NCBI GenBank assembly: GCA_018901625.1
Contig: JAHIEM010000052.1
Coordinates: 1 to 10,990, forward strand
DNA: 10,990 bases
Source: Nanobdellota archaeon
Lineage (GTDB): Archaea > Nanobdellota > Nanobdellia > Pacearchaeales > GW2011-AR1
Reading direction: 5' to 3'
The position numbers and the translations under genes are program-made. The notes beneath the pieces were generated by a model that was given only the letters and a program-made list of their open reading frames with translations, searched no databases and was not told where the DNA came from. The stretch's first letter is position 1, and each line of letters starts with the position of its first letter. Below, one piece after another: positions 5,701-10,990 of this stretch.

Positions 5701-7746
5701 CATCTTTCCGCAAGGAATCATATCATTATAGCTGTATATTGGGATAGGACAATTTAGATTCTCTCTGCCATAGAACTTTATCTTCTCTAAGAATCTTGAG
5801 AGCGCAGAGAATGGAATTCTTACGAAAAATGCCTGTCTCTCCTGGTTATGATATAAATATTTTCTTTTTGAGATTATATTCAAAAAATCAACACAGAACA
5901 GCAAATCAGACATCCCTTCTGCAAGCTCTCTTGAAATTGTGACAAGTTCTATTCCTTTCAGTCTCTTTTTGTCTTTGATAAATCTTCCATCGCCTGAAAA
6001 TGAACCGGAAATTAAGCTGTAAATAAATTCTTTCGGGGCAAAGTAAGAAAAGTCTGGAATCTTTTTGAGGACAGCGTAGTTTCCTTTAACTTTTCTCTCT
6101 GTTTTTTCTGGAGTGTAACAGCAGGAGCTTAATAATCTGGCTAGGCTTACTGAAGAAATTCGAATCTCGCCCTTTCTTTCGCCAAATTTCAGTCCAATGC
6201 TCTTAGCAAATTCTTTTACTTTGCTTATTATTTCTGGGTTGCTGTTTGAGATGACTACTGCTTTGCTGGTGTTTTTTTCTTTGTTCATAATATATCCTTC
6301 GCTTAGGAATATCCCTATAAAAAACCCAAACAGTTCATTAAGCTCTATTTTTTTCGGCAGGGGTCTAGAGCTTGTTTTATGCGTGTTAAATCTTTCTGTT
6401 TCTATTGAGCTTATTATGGGCTTGTGAAAGCTGATTGGGAGCGGCAAGAATGTTTTATTGCTGATTTCGCTGCCTTTTATTGAGACAATTTCTCCTGTTT
6501 CAGAGAGTGTTATGAATGAATGGTCTTTTGTCGCGATTATCTCTTTTCCGTGTTCTGTTGAAATTTTTATTAATTCTTTTTCAGGCGCGTGTTTTAATAT
6601 CTCTTTTGCGTTACACCACTTGGGCGCGTGTTTTTTCATATCAATTGTTAAAACACTTAAATTTTTTGGATGTCTTCCGAATAAGCGGTGTATCTCTTCA
6701 ATTCTCTTATATCCAAACTCTTTTCCGTGATGATAGAGTATTCTTGCATTTTTATTTACACTTTTTGCCACGCCTGGATCACCCACAAGCAGAATATGAA
6801 TATCTCCTCGCGTTTTGTTGCCATCAGATTTTGTTTTTTTTACACCAGAAAACATCTGAAGAAGAATTGCTTGCTTTATTTCTTCGTATCCGTAGATTGA
6901 TGGAGCAATACTCTCGGCAAGTTTCTGGAATACTCTTGAGTCTGCAGCTAGCTCTTGTATCTGTCTCTCATCTTCTTCTGTTATGTCAAAATCTTCAAAT
7001 GTTTCTTCTAATGGGATAATATTATTTGCTTCTATTGCAATATCATATCTCACTAGCTGCGTGCCTGTTGCAGAGTGTTTTGCTATCTCGCTGAGGATGC
7101 CTATTACCTGAATTCTGGCTCCAGGGGTTGTTTTTTCTTCCATTTTAGGTTCTACTAAGTCCTCTCTAAGAAATACAGAGATTCTTCTTGGCTGCTCGCC
7201 TCCTGTCAGATTTTCTGGAGACTCTTCTATTACTAGTCTCTGGGCATCTACCATTTCCTTGCTTATTAACTTGAATTGGCCGCGCCTTCCACATGAGCAT
7301 CTAGAGGGTTCACGAAATTTAGATTCTGTTTGCAATACTGAGATTATTGTTCCGCAACTAGGACACTCAAATCGCGCATTAACTACTTGCGGACGGACTT
7401 CTGATGCTTGTCTTACAATCCCCTCAACCTGGACTAGTTTGTTCAGGTGTTTTGCTCTGAGGTTTCTAATCTTCTCTGTCAGCCCTTCTGGAACTTCCTT
7501 TAGCCTTACTCTTGGCTTTTGAACTAAACCTGATTCTTCCAGAGCAACTTCTAGGATTTGGAGTGCTTGTTCTGGGCTTGAGATTAGAAGTTCTGAAAGT
7601 GAGGGAGAGAAACTTGCCAGTTCTGAGAAACTGATATAAATCACGCTTTTCCCGCTTCGGATATCTTTGCCTATCTCTTTTTTTAAATAGCCTAGAAAGT
7701 TTCTAGCTTCTAGTAATAGGTCTTCTGTTTTTTGTGCGTCCACCAT
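2755..7746 (-). CDS. mcm: MCM replicative DNA helicase containing two inteins
   Basis: MCM is the hexameric AAA+ helicase that unwinds DNA at archaeal replication forks. The frame encodes 1663 residues. Removing inteins at residues 329-785 and 813-1347 leaves exteins of 328, 27 and 316 residues, so 671 in total, a normal MCM size. Exteins lie at 6763-7746, 5311-5391 and 2755-3705. Visible parts are an N-terminal domain with a zinc site (Cys128, Cys131, Cys150, Cys152); Walker A GDPGVAKS, rebuilt by splicing; Walker B LICIDELEKM with Asp1378 and Glu1379; sensor 1 Asn1422 in LAAGNP; an arginine finger at Arg1447 in INRFD; and a C-terminal winged helix over roughly the last 65 residues. The start at 7746 has a gaggt Shine-Dalgarno 7 nt upstream. 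Catalysis requires splicing of intein 1 because it splits the P-loop. HD follows by 1 nt. Confidence 0.97.
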   Translation of the reverse strand: MVDAQKTEDLLLEARNFLGYLKKEIGKDIRSGKSVIYISFSELASFSPSLSELLISSPEQALQILEVALEESGLVQKPRVRLKEVPEGLTEKIRNLRAKHLNKLVQVEGIVRQASEVRPQVVNARFECPSCGTIISVLQTESKFREPSRCSCGRRGQFKLISKEMVDAQRLVIEESPENLTGGEQPRRISVFLREDLVEPKMEEKTTPGARIQVIGILSEIAKHSATGTQLVRYDIAIEANNIIPLEETFEDFDITEEDERQIQELAADSRVFQKLAESIAPSIYGYEEIKQAILLQMFSGVKKTKSDGNKTRGDIHILLVGDPGVAKSVNKNARILYHHGKEFGYKRIEEIHRLFGRHPKNLSVLTIDMKKHAPKWCNAKEILKHAPEKELIKISTEHGKEIIATKDHSFITLSETGEIVSIKGSEISNKTFLPLPISFHKPIISSIETERFNTHKTSSRPLPKKIELNELFGFFIGIFLSEGYIMNKEKNTSKAVVISNSNPEIISKVKEFAKSIGLKFGERKGEIRISSVSLARLLSSCCYTPEKTERKVKGNYAVLKKIPDFSYFAPKEFIYSLISGSFSGDGRFIKDKKRLKGIELVTISRELAEGMSDLLFCVDFLNIISKRKYLYHNQERQAFFVRIPFSALSRFLEKIKFYGRENLNCPIPIYSYNDMIPCGKMLYELTRKLGYNKRINGNRVLAAEMRTVRSRNEIGRIRLKNTLKEFELKNPDLEEFKILSKIVNSKIIWSKVKKIEPCLKEDFVYDLCIPETNTFIANGIGVHNSQILKFVSTIAPKGRYVVGKSTSGAGLCVSPHSLIMTNPGGMERIQDIIEKRMNIKEEYQPGIWKQDNVKGLMIQSMSDDLKIQSKKPDFIWKLKAPEEVFEVALSSGKKIELTGNTQLFCISNGKTYWKKSSEIKEGEYLATPRKLIGGNVDNLHSLDLIDSNPVIHNIKLHVKRISGRLAKKYRSLREAAKKLNISEDNLYYNWVNEKARGNIKLNELKKICFETGENYRDFVSEVSLYNGKNHAIPKVLTKEVFYLAGMIAGDGDIRKAGKNNNTFSIRLSNSNEKIHETFRKTLEKEFSLKYDIQKGNEKRPETTRTNSKILAEILFKLGICESPKSNKIMLSEQLLHMSNEMLGEYIAGLYDCDGSVCIRKTRGSNCIDFTTCSEKLARQLQLALLRYEIRSILRKRKPSEGKIKGRYDKWVLEIRGLENFKKFKENIFLKHPLKKEKLCVLAGKEKQGTNTDIVPGIGAILKEILQKRGISLRESGWHKNLSRKGLQRILEKERIDEPELAKLAYNDIFWERVKEVRKKKAEYEFVYDLTVENSHNFIVDGILVHNTATVVRDEYLKGWSLEAGAMVLSNHGLICIDELEKMDPNDRSAMHEALEQQSVTISKANIQASLRAETTVLAAGNPKFGRFDPYQTVASQIDIPPTLINRFDVVFIMKDIPDRARDEAIASHVLMENTEQRVAPIIDRNLFRKYIAYAKQKIHPKLTEPAIEEIKKFYVDLRNAQVSGEIQTRPLPISARQLDALIRMSEASAKSRLSQQVSRDDAKRGINLMKYYLMQVGYDYETKTFDIDRIATGVSTSQRGKIMLVKDTLNKLESRLGKLIPIEELRKELEGKIDGKDLEDSLDKLTISGDIFHPRKGFVQRM
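2761..2765 (-). promoter_or_regulatory. Shine-Dalgarno site of the HD gene, within the MCM end
   Basis: The minus strand reads agagg followed by a 7-nt spacer and the ATG at 2753. It overlaps the last MCM codons. The same spacer length is seen for the gaggt site before MCM. This decides the HD start and shows that internal operon genes here use leadered initiation. Confidence 0.6.
3706..5310 (-). mobile_element. MCM intein 2 with LAGLIDADG endonuclease domain
   Basis: This 535-residue protein-splicing element covers residues 813-1347 of the frame. It starts with Cys1 (CVSPHSLIM) and ends in His-Asn (GILVHN), with Thr as the +1 residue, all suitable for splicing. It interrupts the extein between STSGAGL and TATVVRD in the AAA+ core. 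Two LAGLIDADG motifs are present: YLAGMIAGDG at intein residues 231-240 (Asp239) and YIAGLYDCDG at 334-343 (Asp342). Both keep the metal-binding acid, so the homing endonuclease may be active. GTNTDIVPGIGAIL at 437-450 begins a segment common in large archaeal inteins. A helix-turn-helix-like stretch lies at about 152-176. Oddly, block B reads LTGNTQLF (86-93) without the usual T-x-x-H histidine. Confidence 0.95.
5392..6762 (-). mobile_element. MCM intein 1 in the Walker A P-loop, with LAGLIDADG endonuclease domain
   Basis: This 457-residue intein covers residues 329-785 of the frame. It begins with Ser1 (SVNKNARILY), ends GIGVHN, and is followed by Ser+1 (SQILKF). The insertion point is directly before the Ser of GDPGVAKS, so the helicase cannot bind ATP until splicing rejoins Lys328 to Ser786. 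Block B is present as TKDH at intein residues 78-81 (His81). Endonuclease motifs are FFIGIFLSEG at 147-156, where Glu155 replaces the usual Asp, and ISGSFSGDG at 251-259 (Asp258). NDMIPCGKMLYEL at 346-358 matches a segment also present in intein 2. Block F is FVYDLCIPETNTFI at 436-449. This looks complete for splicing and plausibly for homing. As I recall, this is a known MCM/Cdc21 intein site in Thermococcales. Confidence 0.96.
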
Positions 7747-7753
7747 GCTTTTT

Positions 7754-7758
7754 ACCTC
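7754..7758 (-). promoter_or_regulatory. Shine-Dalgarno site of MCM
   Basis: The minus strand reads gaggt, then a 7-nt spacer and the ATG at 7746. The match to the anti-Shine-Dalgarno end of 16S rRNA and the spacer support this start. MCM thus has a leadered mRNA, unlike most neighbours. Confidence 0.6.
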
Positions 7759-7785
7759 TTTGCTTAAAGTTGATGTAATGCTTGC

Positions 7786-7793
7786 TTTTTATG
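7786..7793 (-). promoter_or_regulatory. Probable TATA box of the MCM-HD operon
   Basis: The minus strand reads cataaaaa, ending 39 nt before the MCM start. With the usual TATA-to-start distance this predicts a 5' leader of roughly 18 nt containing the gaggt site. It is the best TATA candidate in the 127-bp gap between TBP and MCM, but an alternative (acatatta at 7807-7814) exists. Read-through from TBP is also possible. Confidence 0.4.
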
Positions 7794-7837
7794 CTTTGTT
7801 GTGCTTTAATATGTGATTTATGGGGAAAGTATATATT

Positions 7838-7847
7838 AAGATATCTT
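7838..7847. promoter_or_regulatory. 10-bp palindrome upstream of MCM, possible operator
   Basis: The sequence aagatatctt is a perfect 10-bp palindrome in the gap between TBP and MCM, upstream of the likely MCM TATA box. It could bind a dimeric regulator, but short AT-rich palindromes arise easily by chance, and nothing else supports a function. Confidence 0.2.
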
Positions 7848-7861
7848 GCTACTTAGAAATT

Positions 7862-7873
7862 ACTAAGAAAAAG
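7862..7873 (-). terminator. T-rich tract just after the TBP stop, possible terminator
   Basis: Immediately after the TAA stop at 7874-7876 the minus strand reads ctttttctta, then a weak 5-bp hairpin (7863-7867 with 7852-7856). Archaeal RNA polymerase terminates on T-rich tracts, so this could end the TBP transcript before the MCM promoter. The T-run is short and interrupted, so confidence is low. Confidence 0.35.
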
Positions 7874-8434
7874 TTATTTCTTATCTGCTATCCTTTTCAT
7901 TGTTTCCTTTATATTCTTAATCAGCTGTTTCATTGAATCATCTAGCTGCTGCTTGTTTTTTGTGCCTGTGCAGACTAACTTGCCATTGCTGAATAGCAGG
8001 AATGTTGCTGTTGGTTCAACTAGCTTGTACACTAGTCCTGGGAATTGCTCTGGTTCGTATTCTGTGTTTTCTAATTCTAGAGCTAGGACATTTAGGTTGA
8101 GAACAATGTCTATGCTTCCACTTGCAACTATGTTCTGGACATTGATTTTTGGCTTGTCTGTTATCTTCACATTAATCTTTCTTAGTTGCTTGATTACTAT
8201 GTCTATCACCTGCTTGACTTGCTGGATGCTCTTAGTTCCTGTGCAAACTAGGTTGCCTGATGTAAACACGAGAACAGCTGACTTGGGTTTTTTAACCCTG
8301 AGAATGAGGCCTGGGAAAGTCTCGGGGTTATATTCTGTGTTTGACTGAGTTCTCGCCAGTTTTGTTAGTGAGATTGGCTTTCCGAGAGAAGTTGTAGCAA
8401 CAATATTTTGAACTTTTAAAGAACCGAGTGTCAT
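7874..8434 (-). CDS. tbp: TATA-box binding protein (TBP)
   Basis: TBP binds and bends the TATA box and recruits TFB and RNA polymerase at archaeal promoters. The protein has 186 residues, as expected, and shows the saddle-shaped direct duplication: repeat 1 at about 7-88 and repeat 2 at about 97-178. Both repeats contain VQNIVA, TEY-x-PE-x-FPGL and NG/SGN-LVCTGTK motifs. The four intercalating phenylalanines are present: Phe40 and Phe57 in repeat 1, Phe131 and Phe148 in repeat 2. The C-terminal tail is short and lysine-rich, unlike the acidic tail seen in many archaeal TBPs. The gene is preceded by two tandem copies of a BRE/TATA block, which would be a target for TBP itself. It runs in the same direction as MCM downstream. 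Confidence 0.97.
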   Translation of the reverse strand: MTLGSLKVQNIVATTSLGKPISLTKLARTQSNTEYNPETFPGLILRVKKPKSAVLVFTSGNLVCTGTKSIQQVKQVIDIVIKQLRKINVKITDKPKINVQNIVASGSIDIVLNLNVLALELENTEYEPEQFPGLVYKLVEPTATFLLFSNGKLVCTGTKNKQQLDDSMKQLIKNIKETMKRIADKK

Positions 8435-8461
8435 TTTTGATATTGGGATATTTTTACTTGC

Positions 8462-8496
8462 TTTTTAAATCTTTCGGTGTTTTTAAATCTTTCGGT
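8462..8496 (-). promoter_or_regulatory. Tandem duplicated BRE/TATA promoter of TBP
   Basis: A 17-bp sequence, accgaaagatttaaaaa on the minus strand, occurs twice with an 18-bp period (8462-8478 and 8480-8496). Each copy has an A-rich BRE-like cgaaa followed by a TATA-like tttaaaaa. The proximal TATA 8-mer ends 27 nt before the ATG, predicting a leader of about 6 nt. The distal one ends 45 nt before it, predicting about 24 nt. Two pre-initiation sites spaced by 18 bp would overlap, so they may compete. Confidence 0.65.
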
Positions 8497-8500
8497 TTAC

Positions 8501-8543
8501 TTGTTGCGTAAGCGGGTGTTTTTGCTCTTCTTTAACGCAACAA
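8501..8543. repeat. 9-bp inverted repeat between TBP and the surface-protein gene
   Basis: The arms ttgttgcgt (8501-8509) and acgcaacaa (8535-8543) are perfectly complementary around a 25-nt loop. The element lies 8 bp beyond the stop of the surface-protein gene and just upstream of the TBP promoter pair. As RNA it could be a hairpin at the 3' end of the surface-protein transcript. As DNA it could bind a dimeric regulator of TBP. No long T-run follows on the minus strand, so it is not a classic intrinsic terminator. Confidence 0.5.
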
Positions 8544-8551
8544 AGAAAGGT

Positions 8552-10240
8552 TTACTGCTTCTGATAGTATTGGGGGCCGATATAACCATATTGAGTTACT
8601 GGTTTTGCCTGCTGTTCTTCTGTGGATTTTTTTATTGAGAATACAAGAATAATTATTAAGATTAGAATTAGTATGGCAATTATCGCGATTATTGCTATGA
8701 GCAATAAACTAGATTTTGATTCGTATTCGCAATCTTTAGTTTCTAACTTTTTATTGCTTGGTGTTGAGTTGCAGAGGTTTTTATCATTACATGTCCTGGT
8801 TTGATTTTTACTTTTAGGGCAAACTTCTGGGAGCCAGTCAGAGCAGTTCCAATTTGGTGTGCACTGAATTGGAATTATACATGACTGATTGAGGCTTGGT
8901 CTTCCTGCCAGGTTGTTGCAATGGTTTGTGTCTATGCAAGTTCGAGTTTGAACCTCGTTTATGCAATTTCCCCATGATGTGCAGCTCCAGTTTTGAGTGC
9001 AGTTGATTGTTACCTGGCTGAATTCTCTGGCAGCAGAGTTTGTGAGCCCTTCAATTCTTAGGTAGTTTCCTTCTATTGCACAAGAAACACCTGAGAATGT
9101 GCCTGGACACGGGATTGCCAGTTCACTTGAGTGGGTGCAGTTTGTTGTCAGGGTGGTTATTGAGGTTATCTCAGAATTTCTTACACATACCATTGAATCG
9201 TTTGATATTCTATCTATGAACGCTTTTTTATTCGCAGGGATTCCTCTTATCAAAACATATCCCCTAGTATCTGATGCAGATTGTCTTTCAATGAAAATAT
9301 CATCTAAGTTTATTGAGCTTGAGAAATTCCAGTTGAATTCAACTATTGTGTTGTTTGATGATTTGAATTGGACTAAATACTCTTTTTGAGAGTAGTTTCT
9401 GCTTATGTTCAGTTCTGATGAATTTATGTATAAGTTTAGACCTGTTCTAGAAGTTAGACTTGTAATGTTTCCCATAATCCCGTTTGAATCATAGTCACAT
9501 CTTGTTGTTATATTTTCTATCACTTGGTTGCACGAGTTTGAGTCTGTGAAATACTGGGTTTTTCTGTCATTACTAGAACATGTAGTATTGTGGGCTGTCC
9601 AGTTTGGCGTGCATATTAAATTGCTTCTTGAATATCCAAAGAATTCAGCGTTTTTATTGATTGAGACTGCTGCTGAGACATTTGAATAATTGAATAGATA
9701 AGCATTAGAGATTCCTTCGAGATACCATGTTGAATTATCTGGCTTGAATATGAAACTAAACTTAGCATTTGCTTCTGGGACATTCTGGATTTGACTTTGT
9801 CTATTCTCTGCATCTAGAATAATCAGAACAGTCAGCATCAGGGATGTTTCATCATCCCAGTTTAATGAATTTTGAGATATGTTGTTTATTAAATTACTAA
9901 TAATCTGAGAAGAAAAGTTTCCATGGACTCCGATTATCTCTGTGTAATTGCTGTCTCTCCCTGAGAGAAGATATAAGTCATTGCTAAAGTTTTTAAGTGC
10001 AATATATCCTCTGCATTTTCCACTGACAGGGGTGTTTGATGCAATGATTATTCCTGCTGAACTTTCATTAAAAATAGAATCCCAGACTGTTTTTATTGAG
10101 TTATCAGAACAATCTGCAGGAATTGCTGGAGAAAAGACAGCTTTTCCAGTCATATTAGTATTTGAAACTGAATAGAAAATTAGGATAGAGACAATTAGAA
10201 TTGAGACAGTTAGATTTGCAATTATCAGCCTCTTTTTCAT
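8552..10240 (-). CDS. Secreted, membrane-anchored Cys-rich surface protein, hypothetical
   Basis: This 562-residue protein is not one I recognise as a whole. An N-terminal hydrophobic segment (5-24) is followed by TGKAVF at 31-36, a motif I have seen at this position in DPANN surface proteins. The large outer region carries about two dozen N-x-S/T sequons, suggesting N-glycosylation. Two similar Cys/Trp modules occur near the C-terminus (414-454 and 460-504), with CTQNWSCTSWGNC and CTPNWNCSDW followed by TRTC; they resemble thrombospondin type 1 repeats. A third, weaker one starts at Cys210 (CTPNWT). A transmembrane helix (about 512-536) and a 26-residue cytoplasmic tail ending GYIGPQYYQKQ follow. 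Cell-surface binding or adhesion is a guess. A TATA box 21-22 nt upstream supports the ATG at 10240 and a leaderless mRNA. Confidence 0.85.
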   Translation of the reverse strand: MKKRLIIANLTVSILIVSILIFYSVSNTNMTGKAVFSPAIPADCSDNSIKTVWDSIFNESSAGIIIASNTPVSGKCRGYIALKNFSNDLYLLSGRDSNYTEIIGVHGNFSSQIISNLINNISQNSLNWDDETSLMLTVLIILDAENRQSQIQNVPEANAKFSFIFKPDNSTWYLEGISNAYLFNYSNVSAAVSINKNAEFFGYSRSNLICTPNWTAHNTTCSSNDRKTQYFTDSNSCNQVIENITTRCDYDSNGIMGNITSLTSRTGLNLYINSSELNISRNYSQKEYLVQFKSSNNTIVEFNWNFSSSINLDDIFIERQSASDTRGYVLIRGIPANKKAFIDRISNDSMVCVRNSEITSITTLTTNCTHSSELAIPCPGTFSGVSCAIEGNYLRIEGLTNSAAREFSQVTINCTQNWSCTSWGNCINEVQTRTCIDTNHCNNLAGRPSLNQSCIIPIQCTPNWNCSDWLPEVCPKSKNQTRTCNDKNLCNSTPSNKKLETKDCEYESKSSLLLIAIIAIIAILILILIIILVFSIKKSTEEQQAKPVTQYGYIGPQYYQKQ

Positions 10241-10261
10241 GTTTTATATTATTGATTTTTA

Positions 10262-10270
10262 ATTTATAAG
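10262..10270 (-). promoter_or_regulatory. TATA box of the surface-protein gene
   Basis: The minus strand reads cttataaat, with the TATA core 21-22 nt before the ATG at 10240. This is the same geometry as the other leaderless genes in the window. Confidence 0.65.
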
Positions 10271-10551
10271 TATCGTGCCCATTTTTGTCCTATAATTTAT
10301 AGTCCAAATGGATAAAATATGGTTGCTAAGCTTTATTTTTTCTTCTTCCTAATAGAACAATAAACCTAATACTTTTAAACATTACTTAATATCGGGTTTT
10401 AATCAGTTTCCATAAAACACAAGGTACAATCGGTACAATTAGTCCACTAAAATTACCCGCCATAATAAACCATTAGTAAACCGCTTTTTCTTTCCTATAA
10501 TTAATTTATATCCCTAATTTGAGGTATTTTTTGCACTTAAACAGAATTTAT
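10271..10551. other. Intergenic region with no recognised gene
   Basis: About 280 AT-rich bases with no convincing reading frame, tRNA or box C/D pattern. It contains a short tandem repeat, ggtacaat at 10423-10430 and 10432-10439, and a small palindrome, ctata-att-tatag near 10290-10302. It separates two genes on the same strand, so it should hold the 3' end of the upstream transcript. No strong T-rich terminator on the minus strand is seen. Confidence 0.5.
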
Positions 10552-10990
10552 TCATTTAATTGCTTTTAGATTACTTTTTGTCTTTTTATCTATTTTGAAC
10601 ATTTCTTCTTTTAATAGAGGAATCTGCCTGTTAATATCTCTTATCATCTCCTCAAAAGTTTTAATCTTAATTCTATACTCGCTTTCAGAAGCTTTTTTAT
10701 CTTTAAAATAATTACCCTGAACTTTTTGAATAAGATTGTTCAAAACATTCTTTTTTGTTTCGAGAAATTTAATTTTTCTTAAAACCAAAAATTTAGATAT
10801 TGCTTTCCAGGAAACAAGCAATAAAACCAGAACAATTGCACTGATTATTAAAATCTTTTTCCACTGATTAATAAAAAAATTCTTAACTGTTTTTGAAGTA
10901 GTTGAGTAAAATAAATTTAAAGCAGTCTGGCTTGACTGAACTTCTGAAAGCTCTTCATAAGCAATGTTAATAAGTTTTATAGTATCTTCA
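10552..10990 (-). CDS. Membrane protein with C-terminal coiled-coil tail, 5' part outside window
   Basis: The frame is open to the right edge, so only the last 145 residues are visible. An apparent start at 10821 is only an internal TTG in the middle of the membrane segment and is not the real start. The visible part has a probably extracytoplasmic stretch (1-45, helical, with AYEELSEVQSSQ), one transmembrane helix (about 46-66, ILIISAIVLVLLLVSW), and an 80-residue Lys/Glu-rich cytoplasmic tail with coiled-coil character. The tail segment YFKDKKASESEYRIKIKTF followed by IRDINRQIPLLKEEM resembles a C-terminal module I recall from DPANN membrane proteins, often behind large surface domains. Function unknown. 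Together with the surface-protein gene it suggests a cell-envelope region to the right. Confidence 0.75.
   Translation of the reverse strand, partial: EDTIKLINIAYEELSEVQSSQTALNLFYSTTSKTVKNFFINQWKKILIISAIVLVLLLVSWKAISKFLVLRKIKFLETKKNVLNNLIQKVQGNYFKDKKASESEYRIKIKTFEEMIRDINRQIPLLKEEMFKIDKKTKSNLKAIK

Noticed and set aside
6516..7019. A 167-residue plus-strand reading frame opposite MCM
   Set aside because: It lies antisense to the MCM N-extein and intein 1, is rich in Leu/Phe/Ser as expected from a complementary frame, and has no promoter or domain.
7953..8348. A 131-residue plus-strand reading frame opposite TBP
   Set aside because: It is the antisense frame of TBP and shows an internal near-repeat only because TBP itself is a duplication.
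10271..10551. Replication origin in the AT-rich intergenic region
   Set aside because: No cdc6/orc1 gene nearby and no origin recognition box repeats; only a two-copy 8-bp repeat is visible.
10552..10821. A complete 89-residue gene starting at 10821
   Set aside because: The supposed start is an internal TTG in the transmembrane segment, and the frame stays open to the window edge with sensible protein sequence.

Overview
The window is AT-rich archaeal DNA carrying core information-processing genes: initiation factor aIF2-beta, an MCM replicative helicase, an RPA-type single-strand binding protein and a TATA-binding protein. Nearly every gene is preceded by a BRE/TATA-type archaeal promoter. 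Surface proteins with a TGKAVF motif just after the N-terminal membrane segment, and a membrane protein ending in a charged coiled-coil tail, are features I associate with DPANN archaea of the Pacearchaeota/Woesearchaeota type. That placement is inference, not proof.

Layout. Positions 1-145 hold a perfect 28-bp direct repeat around a segment that can fold into a multi-branched RNA. It lies at the 3' end of the aIF2-beta gene (115-528, minus). A palindromic TATA box at 549-558 separates aIF2-beta from a divergent SAM methyltransferase (579-1178, plus), followed by a small Cys-rich protein (1221-1427, plus). The stop codon of that small gene overlaps the stop of a convergent RPA32-like OB-fold/winged-helix protein (1424-2080, minus). 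Upstream of RPA lie an HD-domain phosphohydrolase (2103-2753, minus) and a very long MCM reading frame (2755-7746, minus). Then come TBP (7874-8434, minus), a secreted, membrane-anchored Cys-rich surface protein (8552-10240, minus), about 310 bp without a gene, and the 3' part of another membrane protein running off the right edge (10552-10990, minus).

The MCM frame of 1663 codons is a normal 671-residue helicase interrupted by two large inteins of 457 and 535 residues. The first splits the Walker A motif and the second sits only 27 extein residues later. Both carry two LAGLIDADG motifs with acidic residues in place. The second lacks the usual block-B His and has an extra helix-turn-helix-like segment.

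Gene expression logic is readable. Five genes (aIF2-beta, methyltransferase, small Cys protein, RPA, surface protein) have a TATA 8-mer ending 21-22 nt before the start codon, which implies leaderless mRNAs. MCM and HD instead have GAGG-type Shine-Dalgarno sequences with a 7-nt spacer, and HD follows MCM by 1 nt, so they form an operon. RPA has its own promoter inside the end of the HD gene. TBP has a tandemly duplicated BRE/TATA block. MCM-HD-RPA together look like a replication cluster next to the general transcription factor TBP. I see no wholly new system; the most unusual items are the double intein, the alternative-fold repeat at the left edge, and the promoter architecture.
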